NCBI GenBank assembly: GCA_029209985.1
Contig: JARGNZ010000005.1
Location: 28,672-92,671 of the forward strand
DNA length: 64,000 nucleotides
Reading direction: 5' to 3'
Origin: Parvibaculaceae bacterium
Lineage (GTDB): Bacteria; Pseudomonadota; Alphaproteobacteria; Parvibaculales; Parvibaculaceae
Shown piece after piece: positions 43,143 to 52,150 of the stretch (position 1 is its first letter; every line of letters starts with the position of its first letter). The position numbers and the translations under genes were made by a program. The notes under the pieces were generated by a model that made no database searches, was not told the origin of the DNA, and worked only from the letters and a program-made list of their open reading frames with translations.

Positions 43143-44095
43143 GCGTTGCGACAGGCACACTTGTTTATGAAAAGGTTGCGCTGATTGGACTTGGACTGAT
43201 TGGGTCATCCATTGGTCACGGCATTAAGCGGGCAGGACTGGCTAAAACTGTGAGCGGCTTTGCGCGCTCCGCAGAAACACGGGCACGGGCGCTTGAAATC
43301 GGTTTTGTTGATAGTGTGCATGACACGGCTAAAGAAGCGGTGGTGGATGCGGACCTGATTATACTTTGTGTGCCGGTTGGTGCGCTGGGTAAGGTTGCCA
43401 GCGAAATTGAGCCGATGCTCAAAAAAGGGGCGACGATTACGGACGTGGGGTCTGTGAAGTCGGCTGTTGTGCGCGATGTGGGACCGTTTGTGCCGGAAGG
43501 GGTGCACTTTATTCCGGGGCATCCGCTTGCGGGCACTGAAGAGTCTGGACCTGATGCAGGCTTTGCGGAACTTTTTGACGAACGTTGGTGCATCTTGACG
43601 CCTGTTCCGGGTACGGACAAAAGTGCGGAGGCGCAGCTTGTTTCTTTCTGGGAAGGACTGGGATCCAAGGTTGATGTGATGGATGCGCAGCATCATGATG
43701 TTGTCTTGGCTGTGACCAGTCATGTACCTCATTTGATCGCTTACAATATTGTGGGGACAGCGACCGACTTAGAAGAAGTGACGCAGTCAGAGGTCGTTAA
43801 ATATTCGGCATCTGGGTTTCGCGATTTTACGCGGATTGCGGCTTCTGACCCGACAATGTGGCGCGATGTGTTTTTGAACAACAAAGAAGGCGTGTTAGAA
43901 GTTCTGGGACGCTTCTCAGAGGACTTGGCTGTCTTGCAAAGGGCCATTCGCTGGGGCGATGGGGATTTATTGTTTGACCTGTTTACGCGGACGCGGGCCG
44001 TGCGTCGTTCCATTATTGATGCGGGTCAAGAAACAGCCGCGCCTAACTTTGGACGCACCAAGCCTGACGGGGATGAAGAAGACGGTGAGGCTTAG
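43139..44095 (+). CDS. tyrC: prephenate/arogenate dehydrogenase
   Basis: A 318-residue NAD(P)-dependent dehydrogenase (TyrA family, cyclohexadienyl type) for tyrosine synthesis. The nucleotide motif VALIGLGLIGSSIG is near the start, HPLAGTEESGPDA holds catalytic residues, and SHVPHLIAY is the helical domain signature. ATG 43139 sits behind GGAGG and overlaps the hisC stop by 4 bases. It ends the operon. Whether it uses prephenate, arogenate or both is not decided. Confidence 0.92.
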   Translation: MSVATGTLVYEKVALIGLGLIGSSIGHGIKRAGLAKTVSGFARSAETRARALEIGFVDSVHDTAKEAVVDADLIILCVPVGALGKVASEIEPMLKKGATITDVGSVKSAVVRDVGPFVPEGVHFIPGHPLAGTEESGPDAGFAELFDERWCILTPVPGTDKSAEAQLVSFWEGLGSKVDVMDAQHHDVVLAVTSHVPHLIAYNIVGTATDLEEVTQSEVVKYSASGFRDFTRIAASDPTMWRDVFLNNKEGVLEVLGRFSEDLAVLQRAIRWGDGDLLFDLFTRTRAVRRSIIDAGQETAAPNFGRTKPDGDEEDGEA

Positions 44096-44112
44096 TCGAT
44101 TTTCCAAATGGT

Positions 44113-45192
44113 TTAGAAGAGTGGGCCTAGGCGTGCGATGGAGAGTGGGCCTAGAAATAAGACACCCTCTTTTAGAACGATCGGGATGCGGACGCGCCCT
44201 TCGGTTTCGCCCTGTAGGGTGGAGAGGGCCTGAAGCCCTGTAAACGCAAGGTTCGCCGTTTTGCGACCGACCACATCAGCGGCGACTAAGGCTTCCACCA
44301 GGGCATCTAAATTCCCAAGGGAGGCTTGGAGTTTTCCAGTTGGGCGCCCTTGTCCGTCAATGGCCAGCTCGCCTTTTGCTTTCATATCAATTGGCCCCCA
44401 GTTCAGAATAAGATCTGAAATGGCCAAGCTGCCACCCTCACGCAACCATTTTTCGACAGAAATTTTTCTACCGGTCATCATGTGAACGGGGACATTGCGC
44501 AGGCGGCTTTGCATGCGTAGCAGTTGAATTTCATCGCCGGGCCAAAGGTCCACTTTGGATTGGGTCCACCGAAGGTTTTTCCCTTGGATGGCCATATCAA
44601 ACGGGTAGGTGGTGGCGTTTGGGTTTTCTGCCACAACCGATGGGGCAGGATGGCCGTGGAGTTGCAAACGCTCGGCAGACCATTGCTCGATGACTTGGCC
44701 TTGTTCATCAAAGTGATCGGATTGCGCCCCTGTGACATCGATTGCTAAACGCCCCATTGGGCCGCTCTCATAAACGTGGCTTGCCCAAAAGCCCTCGGTT
44801 GTCAGGGTCATCGCATGGGGGGCGGGGGCCCCTTTGGGTGTGTAGGTGACGAGGTGAGGACCTGTGATGTCGAGAATGATATGTTTTAGATTGTAGGGCT
44901 GCACCGTGGCGCGCAAGGCTTCACTGCGCCATGCCCAATTTGTTTTGGACCGGGTATCGGCCAGCTCCGGCTTGGTTAGAGTGGTGACAAAGCGATAGGG
45001 AAAATCGCTGAATGAGATTTCTTCCCATTGTGCTATGAGGCCGCGCTCGGCTTCTTTGGTTTGCCACTTCGTGAGGGCGGTTTCAGCTTGGGTTGCGAGG
45101 CCCTGCCAGAATATCCAATACAGAAAAATAGCAAGGGCGAGCAGTAAGGTCGGAAGCGCAATTTTTAAGTGGGAGCTTTTCAAAAACTTCAT
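44113..45192 (-). CDS. DUF2125 membrane-anchored protein
   Basis: A 359-residue protein with an N-terminal membrane anchor (residues about 11-28, ALPTLLLALAIFLYWIFW) and a large periplasmic part with alternating beta patterns, including FPYRF, typical of DUF2125. It is convergent with tyrC, which it commonly neighbours in alphaproteobacteria. ATG 45192 is used because the 33 residues before it in the longer frame look unrelated. Function unknown. Confidence 0.83.
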   Translation of the reverse strand: MKFLKSSHLKIALPTLLLALAIFLYWIFWQGLATQAETALTKWQTKEAERGLIAQWEEISFSDFPYRFVTTLTKPELADTRSKTNWAWRSEALRATVQPYNLKHIILDITGPHLVTYTPKGAPAPHAMTLTTEGFWASHVYESGPMGRLAIDVTGAQSDHFDEQGQVIEQWSAERLQLHGHPAPSVVAENPNATTYPFDMAIQGKNLRWTQSKVDLWPGDEIQLLRMQSRLRNVPVHMMTGRKISVEKWLREGGSLAISDLILNWGPIDMKAKGELAIDGQGRPTGKLQASLGNLDALVEALVAADVVGRKTANLAFTGLQALSTLQGETEGRVRIPIVLKEGVLFLGPLSIARLGPLF

Positions 45193-45317
45193 GGGCTTGC
45201 ATCCGATGGCTTGGCGACTGACGCGGCTGGGGCCAGTTTGCTTTATGGAAAATCTTACTTCTTTAGGCGTCGAGTGCAAAATCTTGTACACTCTTTAGGT
45301 AACGAATGAGGCTTATC

Positions 45318-45878
45318 ATGCAGGATTTATGGGTGTTTGGATATGGGTCATTGATGTGGCGACCCGGCTTTTCATACGAAAGGTGTGAGCCTGCCCGCTT
45401 GTATGGGTTCCACCGTGCCTTTTGTGTCTACTCCCATGTGCATAGGGGGACGCCTGAACAACCTGGACTTGTATTCGGCTTGGACAATGGCGGGGCATGT
45501 CGTGGGTTGGCGTTCAAAGTTGCTGGGTCGCAGGCGGAAGAGGTGCGACATTATTTGCGAGAACGTGAGCAGGTGACATTGGTGTATCAAGAAGATACAC
45601 GCCCCATTCATTTGCTCAATAGCGAGGCCCGGGTTGAGGGCCTGTGTTTTACAGTGGACCGAACACATCAGCAATATGCGGGGAAACTGCCCTTCGAGAC
45701 GCAAGTCAATTTGATTGCGGAAGGGGTGGGGCAATCGGGGCATAACCCGGACTATTTATCGCAAACAGTTGAGCACTTGCGCGACATTGGTGTGCAGGAC
45801 CATGGACTTGAGAAGCTCTGGGAGGCGGTTGCTGAAAAATTGGGCCGTTCTGCTAAGTCAGCTTTGGTTCAAATGTGA
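45318..45878 (+). CDS. gamma-glutamylcyclotransferase (ChaC-like)
   Basis: A 186-residue enzyme of the ChaC branch, which cleaves glutathione to 5-oxoproline and Cys-Gly in other bacteria and eukaryotes. The motif VFGYGSLMWRPGF near the start and GFHRAFCVYS are clear, as are RGLAFKV and YLREREQ, which carries the catalytic glutamate. GAGG lies 6 bases before ATG 45318. It converges with the AlkX-like gene with a 10-base overlap of the 3' ends. Confidence 0.9.
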   Translation: MQDLWVFGYGSLMWRPGFSYERCEPARLYGFHRAFCVYSHVHRGTPEQPGLVFGLDNGGACRGLAFKVAGSQAEEVRHYLREREQVTLVYQEDTRPIHLLNSEARVEGLCFTVDRTHQQYAGKLPFETQVNLIAEGVGQSGHNPDYLSQTVEHLRDIGVQDHGLEKLWEAVAEKLGRSAKSALVQM

Positions 45879-47032
45879 ATAATGTTTTTTGCCCCAAGGA
45901 ATTTGGCAAGACGTGCGAGTTCTTGTTCAAAGGCTTTTGTGCGGGCTGGGGTTTGGCGAATGCCTTTTTCCCACCAGACGCCTTTCATTTGTAAGGTATT
46001 GGTTTTGCGATCCATCTTCAGGTCGGTGCGCCCGGTGAATTTTGTGCCTTCTAAGATTGGTAAGACATAGTAGCCGTATTGCCGTTTCTTCTCTGGGACG
46101 AATATTTCAATTTTATAGTCGAAATTGAAAAGGCGTTTGAGGCGATCCCGATCACGAATAAGGGGATCGAAGGGACTTAGGAAACGCAACTTGTTGGTTG
46201 GTTTCGGCACTTGCTCAAGGCGGTCGGCGAGGTCAGCAAAGGCGATGGCTTGATGGGGGGCGGTTTTGTCGGCACTGGCAATTTCGACGTCTATGAGGTC
46301 AGTGCGATTGGCCTCGATCCATTTGGATACGGCTGCGGGCTTGTAGCTTTGCCAAAAGGCGGCAATCTCGCGGGCGTTGGCGACGCCCAAGCGGGTGAGT
46401 GCTTGGCGGCATTTCCAATCGAATGTTTCAGCTTTTGTGGGTTTGGCTGTGCGGAGGTCTTCTGGGATGATGCCTTTGCTCAAGGCATATGCTTTTTGAA
46501 AACCTTGACGGTGGCTGATGACAAATTCGCCGGTGCGCCACAAATATTCTAAGGCGGTTTTTGAGGGCGCCCAACCCCACCATGCGCCTTCGCCTTTGTC
46601 ATCAAAATCGCGTGTCATGAGTGCGCCTTCTTTTTTGACGCGGGCACGCACTTGCGCAATTATTTTGTCCCCCTCTGGGCCGAGCCGCTTTTCCCAACGC
46701 TCTGAGCGGTTTTGTTTGGCATCGTCAAAACGGTGACGCCAATGAGGATAAAACTGAGTTGGGATGAGACATGCGTCATGGGTCCAATGTTCAAACAAGC
46801 TGCGGTCTGCTTCATGCAGGGCGGTGAGTTGATCGGGATGGTATTTATCCGCGCGGCTCCACAAAATCATGTGGTGAGCCCGCTCGATGGTACGGATGGA
46901 ATCAAGTTGGACATAGCCGAGTTGCACAATCAGATCATGCAAGTCTTGATTGGAGAGGGGGGCTTTAAGCGGTCGGGTGAGGGCTTGTTGATGCAGCCAG
47001 AGTTTTCTGGCGGTTTGATTGTCTAGCTGCAT
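45869..47032 (-). CDS. AlkX/YcaQ-type DNA glycosylase (winged-helix HTH_42)
   Basis: A 387-residue protein of the AlkZ/AlkX (HTH_42) family, made of tandem winged helices, that excises bulky or crosslinked alkylated bases. Residues 42-44 in LGYVQLDSI read Q-L-D, the QxD catalytic motif of the AlkX/YcaQ branch (E. coli YcaQ unhooks interstrand crosslinks), not the QxQ of AlkZ. Later motifs: HMILWSRADKY, WGWAPSKTALEYL and LSPFDPLIRDRDRL. ATG 47032 is preceded by AGGA at 6 bases. It lies 37 bases downstream of nrdJ and may be cotranscribed with it. Confidence 0.88.
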   Translation of the reverse strand: MQLDNQTARKLWLHQQALTRPLKAPLSNQDLHDLIVQLGYVQLDSIRTIERAHHMILWSRADKYHPDQLTALHEADRSLFEHWTHDACLIPTQFYPHWRHRFDDAKQNRSERWEKRLGPEGDKIIAQVRARVKKEGALMTRDFDDKGEGAWWGWAPSKTALEYLWRTGEFVISHRQGFQKAYALSKGIIPEDLRTAKPTKAETFDWKCRQALTRLGVANAREIAAFWQSYKPAAVSKWIEANRTDLIDVEIASADKTAPHQAIAFADLADRLEQVPKPTNKLRFLSPFDPLIRDRDRLKRLFNFDYKIEIFVPEKKRQYGYYVLPILEGTKFTGRTDLKMDRKTNTLQMKGVWWEKGIRQTPARTKAFEQELARLAKFLGAKNIIHI

Positions 47033-47069
47033 CTGATGTCCTGCATGATGAAGGGAAGGTTTGGTTGCA

Positions 47070-49418
47070 TTAGCCGCAGCGTGAATACCCACATGACGTG
47101 CAGCTGTCGCAGCCTTCTTGACGCATCAATGTGCGCTCACCGCATCGTGGGCATGATGCCATGGGTGGGCCGCTTTGATCTCCTACCGCTTTTTTCTCGG
47201 CTTGGGCTTTATTCTCAGGTTCATGGCTTTCTTTTGTATCGACAAGGAAGCCAATGTCGCGCATGTGTTGTTCTATAAACCCGCCAATCGCCGCGAGTAG
47301 GCTTGGGATGTATTTGCCTTCCATCCATGCGCCCCCGCGTGGGTCGAAAACAGCTTTGAGTTCTTCCACCACAAAGGTGACATCTCCCCCGCGTCTAAAG
47401 ACAGCGGAAATCATACGCGTGAGGGCAACAGTCCACGCGTAATGCTCCATATTTTTGGAGTTGATGAAAATCTCAAAAGGTCGTCTGCGCCCGTCCTGCA
47501 CAATATCATTGAGGGTGATGTAGATGGCGTGGTCGCTTTCAGGCCATTTTAATTTGTAGGTATAGCCGGGCAGAATGTCATCGCGTTGCAATGGCTCGGC
47601 CATATACACCACGCTATTATTTTCTGGATAGGGCGTGCTTGTTGTTAGATGAAGCTTGTCTTCATTTTGTTGTGCGTTTTTAGGTTCTTCGTTCTCAGAC
47701 TTTTCTGGGGTTACTGTCAGCACGGAACCACGTACATCGCTTGGGCGGTAGGTGGTGCAGCCTTTAAGATTTTTGGTCCATGCTTGTTCGTAGATGTCTT
47801 TGAAGTCTTCAAAGGAAATGTCTTCTGGGCAATTGATGGTTTTGGAAATGGAACTATCAATATGTTCTTGCACCGCAGCTTGAACGGCAATGTGGTCTGA
47901 GGGGCTGAGACTTTGAGCCGTGACAAAATAGTCGGGCAGGGCGGCCTCTGCACCATGGATCTGGCGGAACGTGGCCAGTGCATGATCCACGACTTCTTCT
48001 TCGGCGCGGGTGCCATCGGGTAGCAATACTTTGCGGGTGTACTTCAACGCAAAGACGGGTTCGATGCCGCTGGAGACATTGCCCGCAAATAGTGAAATGG
48101 TGCCGGTTGGGGCAATGGAGGTGAGCAGCGCATTGCGGATGCCTTGTTTGGCGATGCGCTCGCGCAAATCATTGCTCAGCCCTTGAATGGTTTCGCCTGC
48201 GAGATAGGCTTGGGCATCGAAAAGAGGAAAGGCCCCTTTTTCTTCGGCCAAATCGATAGAGGCGCTGTAGGCTGCATGTTCGAGCACGCCCATCCAGTGA
48301 TGGATTTGGGTAATGCTTTCAGGGCTACCGTATGTGAGGCCGCACATGATCAGCGCATCGGCCAGTCCGGTGACGCCTAAACCAATGCGCCGTTTGGCGT
48401 GTGCTTCTTGGCGTTGTTGTTCTAACGGGAAGCGGGAAACATCCACCACATTATCCATCATGCGAACAGCAGTGGCGACCAGCTCTTTTAGGGAGTTGTC
48501 ATCGATGTGGGCATTTTCTGTGAATGGCTCTTTAATTAAGCGGGCAAGATTGATGGAGCCTAACAAACACGCGCCGTAGGGCGGTAAGGGTTGTTCGCCG
48601 CATGGGTTGGTGGCTTGAATGCTTTCACAATAGGCGAGGTTGTTGCGCCGATTGATGCGGTCGATGAAAATGACGCCCGGTTCTGCGTAGGCAAAAGTGG
48701 AGGCGGTGATTTTATCCCATAGGGCGCGTGCTTTGAGCGTGCGATAGGTGGTGCCATTGAAGATCAATTGCCAATCAGCATCCGCATGTACTGCGTCCAT
48801 AAAGGGATCGGTGATGAGGACGGAGAGATTGAAATTTGTTAATCGGCCCGCTTCTCGTTTGGCATCGATGAAGTCTTCAATGTCGGGGTGGTCGCAGCGC
48901 ATGGTGGCCATCATGGCCCCGCGCCGGGCACCTGCGGACATAACGGTGCGGCACATGGCATCCCATACATCCATGAAGCTTAAAGGCCCAGAGGCATCTG
49001 CGCCTACGCCCACCACGGGTGCGCCTTTGGGGCGAATGGTGGAGAAGTCATATCCGATTCCTCCCCCTTGTTGCATGGTGAGAGCGGCTTCTTTTAGGCC
49101 GCTGAAAATGGCACTCATATCGTCGTCGATGGTGCCCATCACAAAACAATTGAAAAGCGTTACGTCTCGTTTTGTCCCAGCACCAGCGATGATGCGCCCG
49201 GCAGGTAGGAATTTATAGTCGCTCAGGGCGTCGTAAAAACGCTCTTCCCAATGGCTGATTTTGTCTGTTGGCTCGCAGGCGGCTAAAGCGTGGGAGATGC
49301 GTTTCCAAGTGTCTTCCACTGTGTTGTCATGAGGGGTGCCATCCGCTTTTTTGAAGCGGTATTTCATATCCCAAATTTGCTCACTGATGGCTGGGAGACT
49401 GGCGGGCAACTTGCTCAT
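47070..49418 (-). CDS. nrdJ: adenosylcobalamin-dependent ribonucleoside-diphosphate reductase
   Basis: A 782-residue class II ribonucleotide reductase, which reduces ribonucleotides using adenosylcobalamin and works with or without oxygen. Radical-site residues are in the standard contexts: C91 in LFNCFVM, and N271, C273 and E275 in TNPCGEQ. The extra C-terminal part (about 560-782) ends with a zinc-ribbon-like pair of CxxC motifs (CPRCG and CTSCG) plus a final CG. The gene ends 37 bases ahead of the AlkX-like gene. Use of this enzyme implies B12 supply. There is no full cobalamin riboswitch in the 120-base upstream gap. Confidence 0.96.
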   Translation of the reverse strand: MSKLPASLPAISEQIWDMKYRFKKADGTPHDNTVEDTWKRISHALAACEPTDKISHWEERFYDALSDYKFLPAGRIIAGAGTKRDVTLFNCFVMGTIDDDMSAIFSGLKEAALTMQQGGGIGYDFSTIRPKGAPVVGVGADASGPLSFMDVWDAMCRTVMSAGARRGAMMATMRCDHPDIEDFIDAKREAGRLTNFNLSVLITDPFMDAVHADADWQLIFNGTTYRTLKARALWDKITASTFAYAEPGVIFIDRINRRNNLAYCESIQATNPCGEQPLPPYGACLLGSINLARLIKEPFTENAHIDDNSLKELVATAVRMMDNVVDVSRFPLEQQRQEAHAKRRIGLGVTGLADALIMCGLTYGSPESITQIHHWMGVLEHAAYSASIDLAEEKGAFPLFDAQAYLAGETIQGLSNDLRERIAKQGIRNALLTSIAPTGTISLFAGNVSSGIEPVFALKYTRKVLLPDGTRAEEEVVDHALATFRQIHGAEAALPDYFVTAQSLSPSDHIAVQAAVQEHIDSSISKTINCPEDISFEDFKDIYEQAWTKNLKGCTTYRPSDVRGSVLTVTPEKSENEEPKNAQQNEDKLHLTTSTPYPENNSVVYMAEPLQRDDILPGYTYKLKWPESDHAIYITLNDIVQDGRRRPFEIFINSKNMEHYAWTVALTRMISAVFRRGGDVTFVVEELKAVFDPRGGAWMEGKYIPSLLAAIGGFIEQHMRDIGFLVDTKESHEPENKAQAEKKAVGDQSGPPMASCPRCGERTLMRQEGCDSCTSCGYSRCG

Positions 49419-49457
49419 AACGGGGGGCTTTCAACTGGTGATTCATACTTATTGGGC

Positions 49458-49495
49458 ATAAAAATGCCCCTCTAAGCTAGGCGCGTAAAGGGGCA
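49458..49495 (-). terminator. terminator downstream of plsC
   Basis: TGCCCCT (49465-49471) and AGGGGCA (49489-49495) form a stem; on the minus strand it is followed by TTTTTATGCCC. It separates plsC from nrdJ. Confidence 0.78.
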
Positions 49496-49538
49496 AGAGT
49501 CAATTAAATGTTCTCTATAAGTTCTGTTTTGGCGGAAC

Positions 49539-50327
49539 CTATGAGGCGGTGCTTTGAGACGGTTTTGCCAGTTTTTCAGGCAATCCCTCTGGCACCACAT
49601 CTGCGGGGAGCGTTTCGAGTGCTTCGCGCATCAAGTTGTCTGTGGCCGTATTCATTTGGCTGTCGAGTTGGGCAATAAAATCGCGTCGTTTTAAGCCGGG
49701 TTCGATGGCGGGGAGAAACTCGATGATGATTTTTCCCGCGTGATGATCGAGGGACCGGCGCGGCCAATAGAGACCTGAATTAACGGCGGCTGGAATGCAC
49801 GGCACTTTAAGGTGATTGTAGATGGCGGCGACGCCGGGCTTGAGCTCTTCATGCTCGCCGGGGGCGATGCGGGTGCCTTCTGGAAAAATGATGATGGGGC
49901 GGTTGTCAGCCAATGCTTCTTTTGCGGCATTGAACATTTTGCGCAATGCGGCTGAACCTGCCTCGCGGTCCACGGGGATCATGCGTGCTTTTGCAGAGTA
50001 CCAGCCATAATAAGGAATAGAGAGCAGTTCCTTTTTCATCACAAGGGCTGGGTCTTTTGTGATGGCATTGAAAACCAAGGTGTCCCACATTGATTGGTGT
50101 TTGCAGGCGATGAGGCACGCCCCTTCTGGCAGGTTTTCTAGACCGCGAATTTCATAGCTGGTGCCAGAAACGACGCGGAGAAGCCAGAGCGTTCCTTTTG
50201 ACCACGTTTGCATGATTGCGACAGTACACCGGCGCGGCAGGGCATAAACGGGTGTCATGGCGATGCTGTAAATCGCGCTGAGCATGTAGAAAAGCAAATT
50301 GAATATGGCAGAGCGGAAAGACAACAT
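49539..50327 (-). CDS. plsC: 1-acyl-sn-glycerol-3-phosphate acyltransferase (PlsC type)
   Basis: A 262-residue lysophosphatidic acid acyltransferase, the second acylation step of phospholipid synthesis. The catalytic HX4D is KHQSMWDT, the glycerophosphate-binding motif FPEGTR is present, and a hydrophobic N-terminus anchors it in the inner membrane. ATG 50327 follows GGAAG. It ends the cluster ftsE-ftsX-DUF218-plsC, common in this class. Confidence 0.92.
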   Translation of the reverse strand: MLSFRSAIFNLLFYMLSAIYSIAMTPVYALPRRCTVAIMQTWSKGTLWLLRVVSGTSYEIRGLENLPEGACLIACKHQSMWDTLVFNAITKDPALVMKKELLSIPYYGWYSAKARMIPVDREAGSAALRKMFNAAKEALADNRPIIIFPEGTRIAPGEHEELKPGVAAIYNHLKVPCIPAAVNSGLYWPRRSLDHHAGKIIIEFLPAIEPGLKRRDFIAQLDSQMNTATDNLMREALETLPADVVPEGLPEKLAKPSQSTAS

Positions 50328-50396
50328 GGTTTGGGCTTCCAATTGCGTTAAGTTTGGGCGTTGGCGCGCAAGCGGGTTGTTGCGCCATGGAGCGTG

Positions 50397-51044
50397 TTAA
50401 TTGGGTGTTTGCGCTGGAATTGGATAGTCCAACCATCGCAGACGTACAAGCGTTAGCAGATATTTTGTGTATTCTGCAATCAAGAGTCGTGCAGAACCGG
50501 GATATAGATACCATTGATCCAAGTGCACGCTGTCTTGATGCACGGGATATCTGTGTAACGTCAGATTGGGCATGGTGTACTGCAACTCTTGTGTTGCACG
50601 CGGTAAGTGGTAGGCGCTGGTCACGACGATGAGGGAGCGATAGCCGTTCTGACGCGCCCAAGCGGCTGTTTCAGTGGCATTGCCAATGGTATCACGGGCG
50701 ATTTGGCCAATATCGATGCAGCAATCAAACAGCGGGCTGTCTACGCGCTCTAGGCTGCGGATATCATCCAGAGAAACCCCCTTGTTGACGCCGGATATAA
50801 GCAGGCGTTTTCCTGATCCGGCAGCGAGGAGGCTGACGCTTTCTTGGATGCGCTTGGGGCCGCCGGTTAAGACGACAACGCCGTCTACTTGTGGCAGGGG
50901 GCTTGGGGCTGAACGGGGTATATTGGCGATAAACAGGGTGAGGCCGACGAGATAGACCACCGATAAAAATCCAAGCACGGCACACAGCACTGCTGCATGG
51001 ACTTTCCAGCGGCTTAGAAGTTTATGACGGATTGTGCGCTTCAC
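50397..51044 (-). CDS. DUF218 (YdcF/SanA-like) membrane protein
   Basis: A 215-residue protein with an N-terminal membrane segment (about residues 17-37) and a periplasmic DUF218 domain: VDGVVVLTGGPKRIQESVSLL, SGKRLLISGVN, NATETAAWARQNGYRSLIVVTSAYHLPRA. DUF218 proteins are tied to envelope and vancomycin sensitivity in enterics (SanA), but the reaction is unknown. The GTG at 51044 follows GGAG at 6 bases; a longer reading from 51263 overlaps ftsX and is unlikely. Confidence 0.87.
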   Translation of the reverse strand: MKRTIRHKLLSRWKVHAAVLCAVLGFLSVVYLVGLTLFIANIPRSAPSPLPQVDGVVVLTGGPKRIQESVSLLAAGSGKRLLISGVNKGVSLDDIRSLERVDSPLFDCCIDIGQIARDTIGNATETAAWARQNGYRSLIVVTSAYHLPRATQELQYTMPNLTLHRYPVHQDSVHLDQWYLYPGSARLLIAEYTKYLLTLVRLRWLDYPIPAQTPN

Positions 51045-51160
51045 CCAAAGCTCCCGCGTGGTTTGGTGGTGGCTTGATTCTAGATGAAGAATTTTAATTG
51101 TCTGCCAAAAACTGCTCTTCTTTGGCAGGGGGGTTGGTTTTGTAGAGGTTTTGGCGAATA

Positions 51161-52150
51161 TTAGACCATTTTGCCTAGGGTACGCAAAACCGTGACATGT
51201 GCCGTCGTGGTTACGGTTAAAAGCAGACTGACAGGCACACAGGCTAACCAGAGGTATTGCCACGGGGCAAGTGAGGGAATGGGCAATAATAGGTCAGATT
51301 GGGTGTTTTGCAGCGTGGAAAGAGCCAGAAAGGTGAGGGCTGCTGCACCAAACCCAAATATGCCGCCGCGCAGTCCCAGCCAGAGGAAATGGGTTTGGAT
51401 TTCTGTCGCGATGAACCTGTCGTGCGCCCCAATAAGGTGGAGCACTTCGACGACCCCGTGATTGGCAGAGAGGCCGGAGCGGGTGGCGAAAATGGCGATG
51501 GCGATGGTGGTGCCCGCGACAAGTGCTAAAATAGCAAATGCCAACCACTTTGCCGCTTGGGCGGTGGAGAGGAGTTGTTCCAGCCATTGGCGGTGGGTGT
51601 CGAGCACAATGCCGGGAGCCACGCTGTTTAGGCGGGCGGCCAATGCGGCTGTATCTAATTGGACTTCTGGTTCAAGCACCACATCGATCAACCGGGGCAA
51701 GGGCAAGTCTTGGGTGATGTTCCCTTCGCCCAGCCATGGCTCTAAAAGACCGGCGGTGTCTTTCCGGCTGAGTGCTGTAGCACTTTGTACGCCGACGGTA
51801 GAGTTTAGAACAGTTAAGGCGGCCTCTATTTGGTCTTCAACTGCGACGCCGGGTTGCGGTTTGATTTGTACGGTTAGGACACCTGTTAAATCTGAGGTCC
51901 ATGTATCGGTGGTGCGATTGACGATGAGGGCCGCGCCCAATGCGAGAGAGGCCAGAAAGCACATGGCGGATAAAACGATGACCAAGGTTGGGCCGGTGGT
52001 GCCCACGGATGGGATGATGCCGCTTTGCTGAACGAAGAGGCCGCGTAGGGCGGAGATGATTTGCCCACTGAGGCTTTTGGTGGCTTGTTCGCCAAACCCC
52101 TGCATGTGGATGTCGCTTTGAAGATCGGAAAGCTCGGATGGTTCAGCCAC
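51161..52150 (-). CDS. ftsX: cell division protein FtsX
   Basis: A 329-residue permease-like partner of FtsE that couples ATP hydrolysis to peptidoglycan hydrolase activation at the septum. It has a long cytoplasmic N-terminus, one membrane segment (about 50-80), a periplasmic domain (about 85-200, LTVQIKPQPGVAVEDQIEAALTVL), and three further helices in the last third, with HGVVEVLHLIGAHDRFIATE. It overlaps ftsE by 8 bases. Confidence 0.92.
   Translation of the reverse strand: MAEPSELSDLQSDIHMQGFGEQATKSLSGQIISALRGLFVQQSGIIPSVGTTGPTLVIVLSAMCFLASLALGAALIVNRTTDTWTSDLTGVLTVQIKPQPGVAVEDQIEAALTVLNSTVGVQSATALSRKDTAGLLEPWLGEGNITQDLPLPRLIDVVLEPEVQLDTAALAARLNSVAPGIVLDTHRQWLEQLLSTAQAAKWLAFAILALVAGTTIAIAIFATRSGLSANHGVVEVLHLIGAHDRFIATEIQTHFLWLGLRGGIFGFGAAALTFLALSTLQNTQSDLLLPIPSLAPWQYLWLACVPVSLLLTVTTTAHVTVLRTLGKMV

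Noticed and set aside
49419-49538. Cobalamin riboswitch before nrdJ
   Set aside because: The gap is too short and holds mainly the plsC terminator; no B12-box-like sequence seen.
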